NCBI RefSeq assembly: GCF_007859315.1
Contig: NZ_VOHA01000008.1
Coordinates: 124,001 to 188,000, forward strand
From: Reyranella sp. CPCC 100927
Lineage (GTDB): Bacteria > Pseudomonadota > Alphaproteobacteria > Reyranellales > Reyranellaceae
DNA: 64,000 nt
Reading direction: 5' to 3'
Shown: in pieces, positions 12,301 to 18,450 of the stretch
How the letters are laid out: the number at the start of each line of letters is the position of its first letter
How positions within the stretch are numbered: position 1 is the first letter of the stretch
Made by a program: the position numbers and the translations under genes
The notes under the pieces: model-generated
Database searches by the model: none
Told to the model about the DNA's origin: nothing
The model's input: only the letters and a program-made list of their open reading frames with translations

Positions 12301-13396
12301 CGCCAGCACCGCCGGAAGCGTTGATCCGTGCCGTCGCCGCGACGTTCACGGTGCCCTTCGCGGCGCTCGCCACCACCTGGCCGCCGCGCTGGCCGTGGCC
12401 GCCCGACACGTCGACCGTGCCGGTGACGTTGACGGTGGCGCCTTCATCGCCGCCGAAGACGACCACGCCGCCTTCGTTGCGCACGGCGCGGGCGTTGATC
12501 GTGCCGCCGGCGTTGACCACGTTGTCGACGACGCCGCGCGCGGCGCGCGCGCTCAGGGTCACCACGCCGCCATCGGCATTGATGGTGCCGGTGTTGGATA
12601 CCAGCGGCCGCTTGTTGCCCTGGGGATCGACCGGCTGGCGCGAGACCGGCTTGCCGAGTTGGAAGTTGATCAGGCCGTCACCGGCCAGATCGACCGTGAA
12701 GGTCTCGGCGCCACCGATCGTGACATGGCCCAGCCGCGCGTTGATGGTGCCGCTGTTGGATGCCGTGTTGCCCACCAGCCCGACCAGGCCGCCGTCACGC
12801 ACCGTGATGGTGCCGGCATTGACGACCCCCGCATTAGGGTCACTGGACGGCCGATCGAAGGTGACGGTGCCGCCCTGCATGAAGCGTTGCGGATCGACGA
12901 TGTTGGACGTCGCGGCGACCAGGCCGGCGGCGTTAACCTGCGCGCCATTGGCGAATACGACGCCGGCGCCGTTCACCAGGATGAGCTGACCGTTGGCCGA
13001 GAGGCTGCCGGCGATGACCGAGGGATCGGGTCCGGTGACGCGGTTGAGGGTGACCGAACTGGTGCGGGGCTGCACGAAATCGACGCGCTCGCCGGCGCCG
13101 ATGGAGAAGCTGCGCCAGTCGATGATGCCGCGGTCGGTCGACTGCGTGACGGTCACGTGGCCGCGCGTCGTGTTGGCGATCGTCGCCGAACCGCCGACAA
13201 CCGTGCCCCCCGTGACGCCACTGACCTGCGCCGACGCGGGGCCGCTGAAAGTAAACAGCCCGCAACCGACGAGAAAGGCCAGCGCCGTGCCCGCCAGCAG
13301 GTCGCCACGGCCGCGCCGCGCCTGCCCGCGGCGGACCTGGATCGCGGCAGACCGCGCGCGTCGCGCCCGACCGGCCCGCGCCTCCCCCTTCGCCAT
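332..13396 (-). CDS. Giant filamentous haemagglutinin-like two-partner secretion exoprotein (TpsA)
   Basis: About 4354 residues. Start taken at the ATG at 13396, preceded by AAGGGAG; a TTG 26 codons upstream also reads in frame but adds an unlikely Arg-rich leader. An extended signal peptide (Arg-rich n-region, hydrophobic core near residues 32-53, cleavage near PASAQ) is followed by a TPS/haemagglutination-activity domain with GQLILVNGAGVVFANGAQV and NAAGLVAAT, resembling the NPNG-type motifs of FhaB/HMW1. The remainder is a Gly/Ala/Thr/Val-rich series of degenerate beta-helix repeats of about 74 residues (GAVTQ...AGLAVT...GDIDLTQ...IGSVGGIDGIT). Apart from the signal peptide, the only cysteines I see are two near the C-terminus (codons 521-523 and 500-502). 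The protein ends in a strongly acidic then basic tail. Expected role: surface fibre or adhesin exported by the adjacent TpsB. No VENN motif or toxin-like C-terminal domain is seen. Confidence 0.93.
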   Translation of the reverse strand: MAKGEARAGRARRARSAAIQVRRGQARRGRGDLLAGTALAFLVGCGLFTFSGPASAQVSGVTGGTVVGGSATIANTTRGHVTVTQSTDRGIIDWRSFSIGAGERVDFVQPRTSSVTLNRVTGPDPSVIAGSLSANGQLILVNGAGVVFANGAQVNAAGLVAATSNIVDPQRFMQGGTVTFDRPSSDPNAGVVNAGTITVRDGGLVGLVGNTASNSGTINARLGHVTIGGAETFTVDLAGDGLINFQLGKPVSRQPVDPQGNKRPLVSNTGTINADGGVVTLSARAARGVVDNVVNAGGTINARAVRNEGGVVVFGGDEGATVNVTGTVDVSGGHGQRGGQVVASAAKGTVNVAATARINASGGAGGGTVQIGGSKQGQGPVANAKNTTVASGATIRADATGKGNGGTVIVWADNATVFGGTVSAQGGPQGGDGGFTEVSGKVFLDFKGQVDLRAPHGVTGTLLLDPSDIVIASGTNDTTQTGNVITGKSDTSILDVDVLIAALKLANVTVDAAGGGGKGSGSITVANAVISTSDNSLTLNALADITLNADINVGTGTLAFISTKGALVGSSGAVTAGAVTLNMGGAVTLDNAGNKFGNISGTSGGAITVVNNGALVVGGNLTAGKDSAISITTTGATSDLTITGALSGTGINLTAGGKLTGAGAVDGGTSSVALTADGDVGLSGKITATGLTAKSGDDVTLNNTDNTFGTFQTAAAVAGKLTIVHKGDLALGAVQAGGDIGITTNTGGNLTVGDVIATTAGLTLTASGALTGAGNITGTTLSLSSGAAGGIALTGVITGTSLAVASAGVVSLTNTANAFNIFSTTSTIAGDIVVMHGGALTLNKVNGGAQATFKTGVGGITVADTFTTAGDVTLAAASALSINAAVNLGTASIALSGTTVTQTTAGAISAKGLAVTATAGNIDLTLAVNAVETLAASAVDGSVGFTTSGALAIGSVGAIGGITAKTDVVLSAGGAVTQTKAVTAAGLAVTTTAGDIDLTQVANAVGTLAAKAAGGSLGFKASGALAIGSVGGIDGITAKTNVVLDAGGAVTQDKAVVAVGLAVTAAGDITLTDAGNKLTTFAASSTGAVSLQEADGVTIGTVTALGALSAVSGITADTDVTLTSTAVSQTADGAIKAANLAVTATTGDIDLTQATSTVGTLAASAAGGSVGFKTSDALVIGSVGGIDGITAKTNVVLDAGGAVTQTNAVTAAGLAVTAAGDITLTDTNNKLATFAAAALTGAVSLQEADGFAVGAVASLGALAKVSGITAGADVTLSSTSISQTADGAIKASSLVVTATTGNIDLTQATSTVDTLAASAVGGSVGFKTSGDLLIGSVGGVDGITAKNNVMLNAGGGVTQDKAVIASGLAVTAQGDITLAHADNKFTTFAASSTGAVSLQHAEGVAVGTVTAVGALSAVSGITAGSNITLDVAGALAINAAITADGDVALRGLSIAQAAGATIKASGLAATATDGDVGLAGAANTVATFAAEAAKGNVALKASGDLVIGAVAGVTGITTSALGTVTLVATSGAVTQTHAIITDTLDIGTTGPASLALTLADNRIGTVKSTAGLGTGAVSVVDGDGGLVVREINGQGALALRTSGKLSVEGALNTAAGNGNITLTSIDNAVSINAPLSAGTGTVALTSGGLGDITATTAAIAAGRLTLETGADGKATITGSHNIAALSTTGIGIGSGGLVFQQGRLAGFSVGPVTAAGTIAIDTGGALQVAGQIKAVGKTVMLVADGPITQTGGAGVTAAELSAVTTVGNIDLDTSSNTVSVFAAKAIGGSVSFKNSGGFDIGSVGTINGITANSASGAVTLQAAAGTITQTQAITTRTLNVTTAGASVTLDHGANNARELGTINVGAGSFTFVDNAGIALNVGTIIANGGISITNSSGDLSTSAFLSTGGSVSLIASGDLTISDSIVAGSNIALTSQTGKIVLSGGEVTSNTGGITLHSREALDTGTAVITAANPSGGNVSLISDQGQVTVGGNVTVGDTLTIQIGAGLLLTVTGEITAPSVSLFADQMDIRAKINATTSGTITLAPVSKNTQVTIGDTASPVGLHIDNSELAFLTSASTLTIGKSDTGALRVADATVANGALNLITAAGITQTGLLTVGGGTGTLDVTAGGTVNLNGTGVVVGTVGGSTTSGDFLVIRSNGTAGDMVVSGITTQGGEIGIRNFAGDLIVSGALSSNGGTILLGSFAAGSALRLNATVDAGAGSVGLFSASGGISQGGGRIVAADLLATIVDPTGDIVLSRAGNSVTGRVTLSAGAAGGNINFTNSSSYQVGGFASLSTAVGTLTAGLGSGLRTASSGSISLIAGGDITQASGTGHIVSTGTLSIARAAGSNPNVTLNNAGNDVASLGAISIGQGAFTLINAGDLTLVGDGRAGGGYTVSTSGALIQQSGVTIDTSKATSGAVTDGNVSLAAGTGRDIVLNDSITAGAAGVIALRAGGSVRQFSGAVTAGNVEATALAGSVSLISSANAFDVISGSGALGFSAVTTRALTIGVDGIQSASGSVSLSTIGAGHDITVDNKITATKGTVSLVAGGSIFDTAAGGITAASLQASAVGSVDLSQAAASNNVSAVGGSASGNFTYVDNNTPLLTAGKITAGGNVTLQSNGNLNVAGALTANASTGRISLTSVTGSIVETASGSIAAAELLAFAQVNVDIAQSTNVVGAKGFAAQATTGFVVFRNSGAIELDQVGGVNGVTAGGAVFISTTSGNISQTSKGIITAGAGLGLEAQNGSVLLTEANVVTGNVAVANTTNGNVVIRTVGDLNIGTVGPINTAGLDVPTLNGITASTAAGKFVSLISDTGAIAQSTGAKDGIVGGELRISTNNKDATLGNANNQLVAVGDVNLGSGKFVLFDSAGGLDVRGTVQANGGVDLTTQGGLLTVPGTITATNGDISLVNKAGAVIAQGSIIAGDGSVSITAQGAITAQGIITTAKGDILLTAQAGALAVEGSVSTTNGNISLASLTSGISLSSDVSASGQLQLNAKGGLLVQTAGTITAQSLVANALGNVELVQAGNDVVTVAGGSTTGTFRYRDATAITVAGITTAGQDITLVAGDGGASGGIAVNAAINAGAGTVRLQTGLGDISQTAGAAITAGALLANAVSGLVQLDGSTNAVGNVAGSALGNTFALKTGGAVTITSVGGDGITIGAGGIAAERVVLAASSGNITQTASGVIAAGSLDARASGAGAVVALDVALNAIDVVTGAGSAGFRVTSAQSLTVGVGGVTSVAGSVTLTAAGVGSDLAVDGIVSAAGSVSLVAARSITGSSTGGVQANALLAVAVDGSVDLTNGAANHNVATVAGSAKDGFSYGNSGALTVGTVGSTVGVASATGDVTISTASGNLSLAAGVNANAASGTVSLTSTAGSIVSTTAAGLVAGNRGVLRAGVNVDLARAGNAIGAGGLAGRADGGFFVLSSSTAIHVDTVGGVAGITSAGATILTAGSGSITQAAAIAAGGGLGARADNGNVVLDQSNAVSGNFFGAAAGGSVTFRNAGAVNIGAVGVTSQSGGVIQGNGVTASVAFGQVVSLQSDNGTVGQDAVAGARIVGGELRIVTASRDAMLVNTSNAIEAVGNTNLGTGKLTVFDSTGGLTLSAPVIADGGVILTTQGAFTLPGSIVVANGDISLTSMTAGINLGSTLSAVNGQVQLVAGGSGAITQAGGTITARSLIVRAPGDIDLVQSGNDIGVIAGASGTGTFRYRDATAATIGTLVDSTGTVVSGVTTANRDITIVGGDGGVSGGIAINAAINAGTGTVRLQTGQGDITQAAASPITAQALLAVALHGSVELGGSINNIVDVAGAALGSTFTLRNAGGVTVTGVAGDTITSGANGIVANNGDILLQGRGSIVLAGMLNAANGNATAGPGAGNITLLAEGGSVTQVGSAAIVGNDLRVDATGNVDLANAANDVVRIAGISRTGTFRYRDANALTIDAIGGIAGITANDHDIGIHAGGDLTLNQAVDARGAAGTTTAVVRLQATNGNITQSAAGNVIAGTLLANTVGAGDIVLTNHTNLVRSGAGGATGNPGFVAGTAAGNFRFINGNDLTVNNMAVIGDAGLGINGATGVTAGTGRLVDLGVSIGDLDIQGPVGAVAGMLLYRRVAGAPVGDITVGGAAGNPGNGVGGAYLVVVDLTGSSSLGLTGLTESGAGSVGAPRGLFTTPTPPTTQFPSGLGGPNSGGQLTVGALQGLDAAIYLAGGATSMMTSTAPGFFGILGVYAQEGSRVNLQSVVRAIPNTTIRPIGPFGPNDPGAIGSPPDVVARDFVRKGGLPSINQRFNNCVIAGPSCTTIFTQIANPPTAADDAVIGVAGSSLDDSSIILVNQGNEDFIEDDDEERRRAQKR
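9210..10590. repeat. Higher-order repeat inside tpsA (about 459-462 bp period)
   Basis: The same phrase (ACGGCRCCRGTC followed by a GCGAACGT-like block) begins at 9210, 9669 and 10131, giving periods of 459 and 462 nt, i.e. 153-154 codons. Each long unit contains two types of roughly 74-80-residue beta-helix repeat (a GDIDLTQ type and a GDITLTD/NKLTTFA type). DNA similarity between units is visibly higher here than elsewhere in the gene, suggesting recent in-frame duplication. Boundaries are approximate. Confidence 0.75.
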
Positions 13397-13516
13397 CACA
13401 CGCTCCCTTCGCCGGACGCACCCCGATGGTCGGCGTCCGTCCGCACTCCTCGACCCCACTATCGCCAGACGCAAACTCTACTACACCAACCGGCCTCACC
13501 ATGCCGATCGGTGTTG

Positions 13517-15307
13517 TCAGAACCGCGACGTCAACCGAAGGTAGACGCTCCACGGATCAAGCTTTTTTGCATTCGGTCCGTCGACATCCAGGTCGAGGCG
13601 GCGTGTTCCTTCCACCTCGACGGTCGTCGTCTCCAGAACATTGATACGGGCGCCGGCGCCAAACGAACGCGCATACAGACTGGGAACCTCGAACTCCGCG
13701 TTGTTCCAAACCTTGGCGTGATCGTAGAACGCGTAGAGCTGCACGGGTGTGCCGCGCGAACGGGTCTCCGCCGAGACGCTGCCGCCGGCGACTTCCTCGT
13801 ACGGCACCACGAAATTGAACTGCAGTTCCAGGCTGCCGGCGAAAGCCTTGTCGCCAGTGACCTGACCGGCGTAGTAGCCGCGACCCAGGCGATCGGCGCC
13901 GGCGAAGAACTTCTCGTTGGCCGGCAGGGTGTCGCTGGTGTACTGGCCAGCGAGCGTACCGAACAGGTTCAAGGCAAAATCCTCGTTGGCGTAGATGGCT
14001 TGCAGCCGCGAAACTTCGCCGTTGATCTTGCGGAAGCCAGGCTCCGATCCCAGGCGGTTCAACAGCAGATCACCTTTCTTGGAAGCACCGAAGCCGGTCA
14101 ACCCCTTCGAGAGGCGGATGCTGCCGAACGTGACGCCATTCCAGTCGTCGCGATAGCTGGCGTCGGCACCGATTCGCGCGATGCGCAGATTGGTCCGGTT
14201 CAACAGGGTGTTGAATGTAACCTTGACGTCTGAACGGTAGTAGTCGAAGCCGGCGTTGACATTCAGATTGAACTGCCGCGAGCGGACGACCGGGTACTGT
14301 CCGGAAATCCCGGCGATGGTGATCAGGCCGTCGTAGTCGGTCGCCTTCAGCGGACCACCCGGCATGATGTAGCCCCGGCCGTAATAGGCGCGGACGCGAA
14401 AACCCTCGGAGCCGATGAAGTTCGACCATGCCACCTGGCCGAAATTCTGCTCCCGGCTGAGCGTGGTGAAGAAGGTGGCTTCCAGGCGCTCCGCCAACCC
14501 CGTGAACGAGTTTGCCCCGACCACGGTGGTCACCTGCCGCGGTCCCGTATGCTTGAAACCTCTGTTGTCGACCTGGGCGAAGAGGTCCGCCATCTGACGC
14601 TTGAGTTGCACCACCAGTTCCGACGAGCTGGGCTCCTTGCCCGGCCGCAGAACGGCGCGCACCGAAACGCCCGGCATGTCCTCGGTCAGAAGCAAATAGC
14701 GCTCCATGTCGCGCAGGTTGACCGGCTTGCGATCGACGAGGTTGCCGAGAAACCGTCGTGCCTGCTTGGCTGCATCGCCGATGTCCCCTTCGACCACCAC
14801 GCTGGATACGTAACCTTCGATGACCCTCAGCTTGACCCGGCCGTCGGCGATGCGCTGGGCCGGCACGGCGACTGACGTCAGGAAGTAGCCGTCCTCGCGG
14901 TACTTGCGCTCGAGGTCCTTCGCCACCTTAAAAATCTCGGTCGCCGCAATCCGCTTGCCGATCAGCGGCTGGGTCAGCGCCGCAATGACCGCGGGCGGAT
15001 ATACGGTCGCCCCTTCGACGTCGATCGCCACCGGCGTCAGGAACACCTGGTCGGCGCCCGGCGGCGCGGTCGTCGTCCCGGCCGGCGCCGCCGGTATCGT
15101 GCCCGGGCCGGCGTCAACCGGTGGCTGTAGCCCCGGACGAAGCTGAGGCGGCGGCGTTTGCAGTACTGGCACCTGGCGCGGAGGGACTTCCGGCGGCGGC
15201 GCCTGAGCCGCGGCTGATGTCGCACAGACAACGGTCAGCGCGCACGCGCCCACCCATCGCCCTGCAAGCGACCGCACACCCACGGCAGGGGCCGTGACCT
15301 CCCCCAT
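13517..15307 (-). CDS. TpsB outer-membrane transporter, ShlB/FhaC/HecB family
   Basis: 596 aa, the Omp85-superfamily pore that secretes the TpsA protein. The signal peptide ends near SAAAQ (residue 35). A Pro-rich linker follows, then two POTRA-like regions (IDVEGATVYPP ... KVAKDLERKYREDGYFLTSVAVPAQRIADGRVKLRVIEGYVSSV, about 80-200). The rest is a C-terminal barrel alternating aromatic and polar residues, with YDHAKVW and a final LRLTSRF ending in Phe as usual for barrel proteins. The start at 15307 has GAGG about 9 nt upstream. The tpsA start lies 120 nt downstream, so the order tpsB-tpsA-third gene forms one minus-strand unit. The length is normal for the family (550-600 aa). Confidence 0.93.
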   Translation of the reverse strand: MGEVTAPAVGVRSLAGRWVGACALTVVCATSAAAQAPPPEVPPRQVPVLQTPPPQLRPGLQPPVDAGPGTIPAAPAGTTTAPPGADQVFLTPVAIDVEGATVYPPAVIAALTQPLIGKRIAATEIFKVAKDLERKYREDGYFLTSVAVPAQRIADGRVKLRVIEGYVSSVVVEGDIGDAAKQARRFLGNLVDRKPVNLRDMERYLLLTEDMPGVSVRAVLRPGKEPSSSELVVQLKRQMADLFAQVDNRGFKHTGPRQVTTVVGANSFTGLAERLEATFFTTLSREQNFGQVAWSNFIGSEGFRVRAYYGRGYIMPGGPLKATDYDGLITIAGISGQYPVVRSRQFNLNVNAGFDYYRSDVKVTFNTLLNRTNLRIARIGADASYRDDWNGVTFGSIRLSKGLTGFGASKKGDLLLNRLGSEPGFRKINGEVSRLQAIYANEDFALNLFGTLAGQYTSDTLPANEKFFAGADRLGRGYYAGQVTGDKAFAGSLELQFNFVVPYEEVAGGSVSAETRSRGTPVQLYAFYDHAKVWNNAEFEVPSLYARSFGAGARINVLETTTVEVEGTRRLDLDVDGPNAKKLDPWSVYLRLTSRF

Positions 15308-15341
15308 CTCAGCCTCAACGTCAACTACTCAACCCCACAAA

Positions 15342-15390
15342 ATAATAACTCATTTGAATGATTTATCCACCTATCTTCATAGAAATGAGT
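15342..15390 (-). promoter_or_regulatory. Candidate tpsB promoter with overlapping 14-bp inverted repeat
   Basis: In the AT-rich gap between ppkA and tpsB, arms at 15348-15361 and 15377-15390 are inverted copies matching at 12 of 14 positions (outer ACTCATTT/AAATGAGT perfect), with a 15-nt loop. On the minus strand a TATTAT -10-like hexamer (15347-15342) abuts the repeat about 35 nt before the tpsB ATG, with no good -35 box. The repeat would cover the -35 area, as an operator or activator site does. Alternative reading: a hairpin ending ppkA transcription, since TTATTATTTTG follows it. Confidence 0.45.
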
Positions 15391-15479
15391 AAATACTCTT
15401 AAAGCATGGGCAAAAACCGCCGCGCCGGCAAGACGATTCGCTGCCGGATGCGGTTGGAGTTCTCGCCAGATCGGCTGAA

Positions 15480-17597
15480 TTAGTCGACGGTGTCGAAGGC
15501 GACGTAGCTCACGACGGCGTCGGCATGACGTGCCAACGCCAGTTTCAAGGCGGTCAGATATTCCTTCGTCGGCTGCTCTTCGGGCTGCGGCGTGGCGAAC
15601 AGCGGCTCGTTGGTGATGACGGCAATGATCGCCATCTTGCCGGCCGGCGGCGCCAGCGTAATGGACAGCTTGTCGCCGAACGTCTCCGTCTGACCGGGCC
15701 GGATGCGGATCTTCGACCACGGCTCGTAATGCCACGCCGTCCGATCGGAGTTCAGGAACACCACGTTCAGCAGCCCGCGCCGTCCGGGCGGCGGGAAGAC
15801 CTGAAACATGACCCGATCGGCGCGGATCTTGTACGGCCGGTCGAGCTTGTTCGGCACCACCCGGAAATCGGGCGACGTCGCCCCGGCGGCAACGCGGACC
15901 AACTCGCACAACGGCCAAGGCTGCACGGTGACACCAGCATCGACGCGGCGCACGCCCTCGATGCCGCGCGCCGCCGCCAGCAGTTCCGTGCGATCCCCCT
16001 CGGACTCGACGTAACCCTGCAGACGCACGGTGAGCTCCGAATCGACCCGGGCGGCCAGGTCGGCGCAATCGAAGCGCGAGATGAGCGCATCGAGCCGGTT
16101 GCGAATCGAGGTCGCGTCAGGCTGCGCCGGGACAGCCGTCGCCGTGGTTGCCGGTGGCGTCGTTGCCGGCGGCGCGGTCGTCGTTGTGGCCGGCGGTGGT
16201 GATGTCGGCGTCGCGGACGTCGACGGCCCCTCGGGCGGCTTTTGACTGGCAGCCGTCGTCTCCGGAACCGACGGCGTTGGCGATGTGCTGGTCGACGCCG
16301 GCGGTGGCGATGGACCAGTGGGCGCCGTCGGTGGCGGTGTCGTTGTCGCCGTCGTGCCCGAAGGCCCTGATGGCGGGGTCGACGGATCGGGTGACTTGGG
16401 CGTTGCCGTCACCGGCGGAGTCGGCCCCGGATCCGGCGGGAACAACCGATCCTTCAGCAGGAAGCCGGCGCCGCCGATCAGCACCAGCACGGCCACGGCG
16501 ATGCCGGCGATCATCGGGCCGGCGCCGCTGCGGGCGCCCGACGTGTTCGACCGTGCCGATCTCGCCTGCACCTGTGTCGCGCCTGTCCGCCCGACCAGTT
16601 CCGCCATGCTCTGCGGCCGGTCGGACGGATTGGGCTGCAACATGCCGGAAATCTCGCCGCGCAGGCCGGTTGGCACGCTGGCAAGATCGGGAACCCGCAT
16701 GCGCGCCTGCACCGCCGACGGCAGCGCATTGCCCATATCGAGTGGTGTGCCGGTCGCGGCAGCGGCCAGCACCAGTCCCAGACTGTAGACGTCGGCGCGA
16801 GGACCGACCTCGCCGCCCTGCAAGCCCAGCTGTTCCGGTGCGGCGTAGGAATACTTGCCGGCGAAGTCGTTGCCGATGACCGTCGCCTTGGAGCTTTCAG
16901 TCTGCTTGGCGATGCCGAAGTCGATCAGCTTGGCCGCATCGATACGGCCGCCCGGCAGGATGACGTTGTCCGGCGACAAGTCGCGATGGATGACGCCTTG
17001 GGCGTGTGCCGCCGCCAGGCCGTCGGCGACCCGATCCCGCAGCCGGCGCACATCGGCTTCCGCCATGGGCCCGTTCTGCATCAGCCGCGACAGCGAAGGC
17101 CCGTCGACATACTCCATCGCGATGTAAAGCTGACCGGTCCCGTCGTCGAACACGCCTTCGTAGGAAACGATGGCCGGATGGCGAATATTGCGCAGCGCCT
17201 GCGCCTCGCGCTTGAAGAGCTCGGCAATCTTCTCGTCGCCGGCCAGTTCGGGCCGGATGGTCTTGATGGCGATTGGATCGCCCGTGATGCGATGGCGCGC
17301 GCGATAGACCTCGCCCATCCCGCCGCGCGCCACCAGATGCTCGATCTCGAACGTGCTGCTGAGCACGACACCGGGCGCCAAGGGTCCACCCGTCGGCGGC
17401 GGCGGCATTGGCGCCTGCCCCGGCGGAGACGGACTTGCCTGAACGCCCGCCAAATCGGTTTCCGGCAGCGGATTGCCGCCGGGTGCAGGGGAGTCACCCC
17501 AGTCCACGCCCGCCATGCCACGCGACGACGTGTTGTCGCCGGCCGGTGCGGTGCCGGACGATGACGGCCCTACGACGGTCGCGTCGTTATCGGACAT
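15480..17597 (-). CDS. ppkA: T6SS-associated transmembrane Ser/Thr protein kinase (PpkA type)
   Basis: About 705 aa. Hanks-type kinase domain near residues 85-335: glycine loop VARGGMGEVY, ATP lysine in IAIK (about 112), catalytic HRDLSPDN (about 204-211), DFG (about 227-229), APE-like AAPEQ. A single transmembrane segment follows (about 362-381), then a roughly 110-residue Pro/Thr/Ser-rich linker and a periplasmic region. That region has a BON-like piece (SELTVRLQGYVESEGDRTELL) and a C-terminal part resembling DUF4384 (KMAIIAVITNEPLF ... ADAVVSYVAF). It overlaps the phosphatase gene by 11 nt; the start is ATG 17597 (a GTG directly before it is possible). In T6SS, PpkA phosphorylates Fha or TssL to trigger assembly. 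It is the last gene of the T6SS operon. Confidence 0.9.
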   Translation of the reverse strand: MSDNDATVVGPSSSGTAPAGDNTSSRGMAGVDWGDSPAPGGNPLPETDLAGVQASPSPPGQAPMPPPPTGGPLAPGVVLSSTFEIEHLVARGGMGEVYRARHRITGDPIAIKTIRPELAGDEKIAELFKREAQALRNIRHPAIVSYEGVFDDGTGQLYIAMEYVDGPSLSRLMQNGPMAEADVRRLRDRVADGLAAAHAQGVIHRDLSPDNVILPGGRIDAAKLIDFGIAKQTESSKATVIGNDFAGKYSYAAPEQLGLQGGEVGPRADVYSLGLVLAAAATGTPLDMGNALPSAVQARMRVPDLASVPTGLRGEISGMLQPNPSDRPQSMAELVGRTGATQVQARSARSNTSGARSGAGPMIAGIAVAVLVLIGGAGFLLKDRLFPPDPGPTPPVTATPKSPDPSTPPSGPSGTTATTTPPPTAPTGPSPPPASTSTSPTPSVPETTAASQKPPEGPSTSATPTSPPPATTTTAPPATTPPATTATAVPAQPDATSIRNRLDALISRFDCADLAARVDSELTVRLQGYVESEGDRTELLAAARGIEGVRRVDAGVTVQPWPLCELVRVAAGATSPDFRVVPNKLDRPYKIRADRVMFQVFPPPGRRGLLNVVFLNSDRTAWHYEPWSKIRIRPGQTETFGDKLSITLAPPAGKMAIIAVITNEPLFATPQPEEQPTKEYLTALKLALARHADAVVSYVAFDTVD

Positions 17598-18450
17598 CAC
17601 CCGCCCCCGTCACCCACGGCGCGCCTGGCGCCATGGCGTCGGCACCGTTGGCTTCGCAGGTCACGACCATGACCGTCACGTTGTCGTGGCCACCCGCCGA
17701 CAACGCAGCGGCGATCAGCGAACTGGGCACATTGGCGATATCGGACTCGGTCAGGAGCGCTGCGATCTCCGCGTCGCTGATCATCCGCGACAGGCCATCG
17801 GTGCACAGCAAAAAGCGATCGCCCGGCTGCAGGCGGCCAGCCACCCGATCCAGCTGCACACGCGGTGCAACACCCAAGGCGCGCGTGATCACGTTCGACC
17901 GCGGGTAGCGCTCCGCCTCCTCCGGCGACAAGGCGCCAGCATCGATGAGCTCCTGCACTTCGCTGTGGTCATGCGTGATCTGGGTCATAACCCCGTCGCG
18001 CAGCAGATAGCAACGGCTGTCTCCGGCCCACAGGCAGGTGTAGTGCACGCCGCGCGCCAGCAGCAGCACGACGGTGCTGGCGGTCATGCCGCCGCCGCGC
18101 TCGGCGGCACGCTCCACCATGCGCAGGTTGGCCGCTTCGAGCCGGGCCACGGCATTGGCGAGAAACTCCGGTGCGGTCGTGGGCACGGGCATTTCCTGCA
18201 GCGCCTCGACGATCTGGGCGCTGGCCCAGTCGCCGGCCTGCGCGCCACCGACGCCATCGGCCACCATCCACAGTCCCGCTTCCGGGCGCAGCAGAAGGTT
18301 GTCTTCGTTGTGCTTGCGCACCATGCCCTGATGGGTGGCACCGACGCCATGCAAGCGGAACGATCCGGCCTCGCTGGACGCGGTGGCGTGCAGGGCCATG
18401 GAATTGAACGGTCCGCGCTGAGTCGGCACGTTGGTCGGATCGTCACTCAT
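17587..18450 (-). CDS. pppA: PP2C-family protein phosphatase, T6SS regulator (PppA/Stp1-like)
   Basis: 287 aa PPM/PP2C phosphatase that would reverse PpkA phosphorylation. Metal-binding motifs are present: RKHNEDNLLL (Asp50), WMVADGVGGAQAGD (Asp65-Gly66), LCTDGLSRMIS, and GGHDNVTVMVV near the C-terminus. There is no membrane segment, so it acts in the cytoplasm. Its ATG overlaps the tagF stop as ATGA, and its own stop lies inside ppkA, so kinase and phosphatase are probably produced together. The N-terminal 30 residues before the catalytic fold are unremarkable. Confidence 0.92.
   Translation of the reverse strand: MSDDPTNVPTQRGPFNSMALHATASSEAGSFRLHGVGATHQGMVRKHNEDNLLLRPEAGLWMVADGVGGAQAGDWASAQIVEALQEMPVPTTAPEFLANAVARLEAANLRMVERAAERGGGMTASTVVLLLARGVHYTCLWAGDSRCYLLRDGVMTQITHDHSEVQELIDAGALSPEEAERYPRSNVITRALGVAPRVQLDRVAGRLQPGDRFLLCTDGLSRMISDAEIAALLTESDIANVPSSLIAAALSAGGHDNVTVMVVTCEANGADAMAPGAPWVTGAGDVR

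Noticed and set aside
332-13396. Contact-dependent inhibition toxin (CdiA) with downstream immunity gene
   Set aside because: No VENN or similar pretoxin motif, no distinct toxin domain at the C-terminus, and the next gene encodes an exported protein, not a small cytoplasmic immunity protein.
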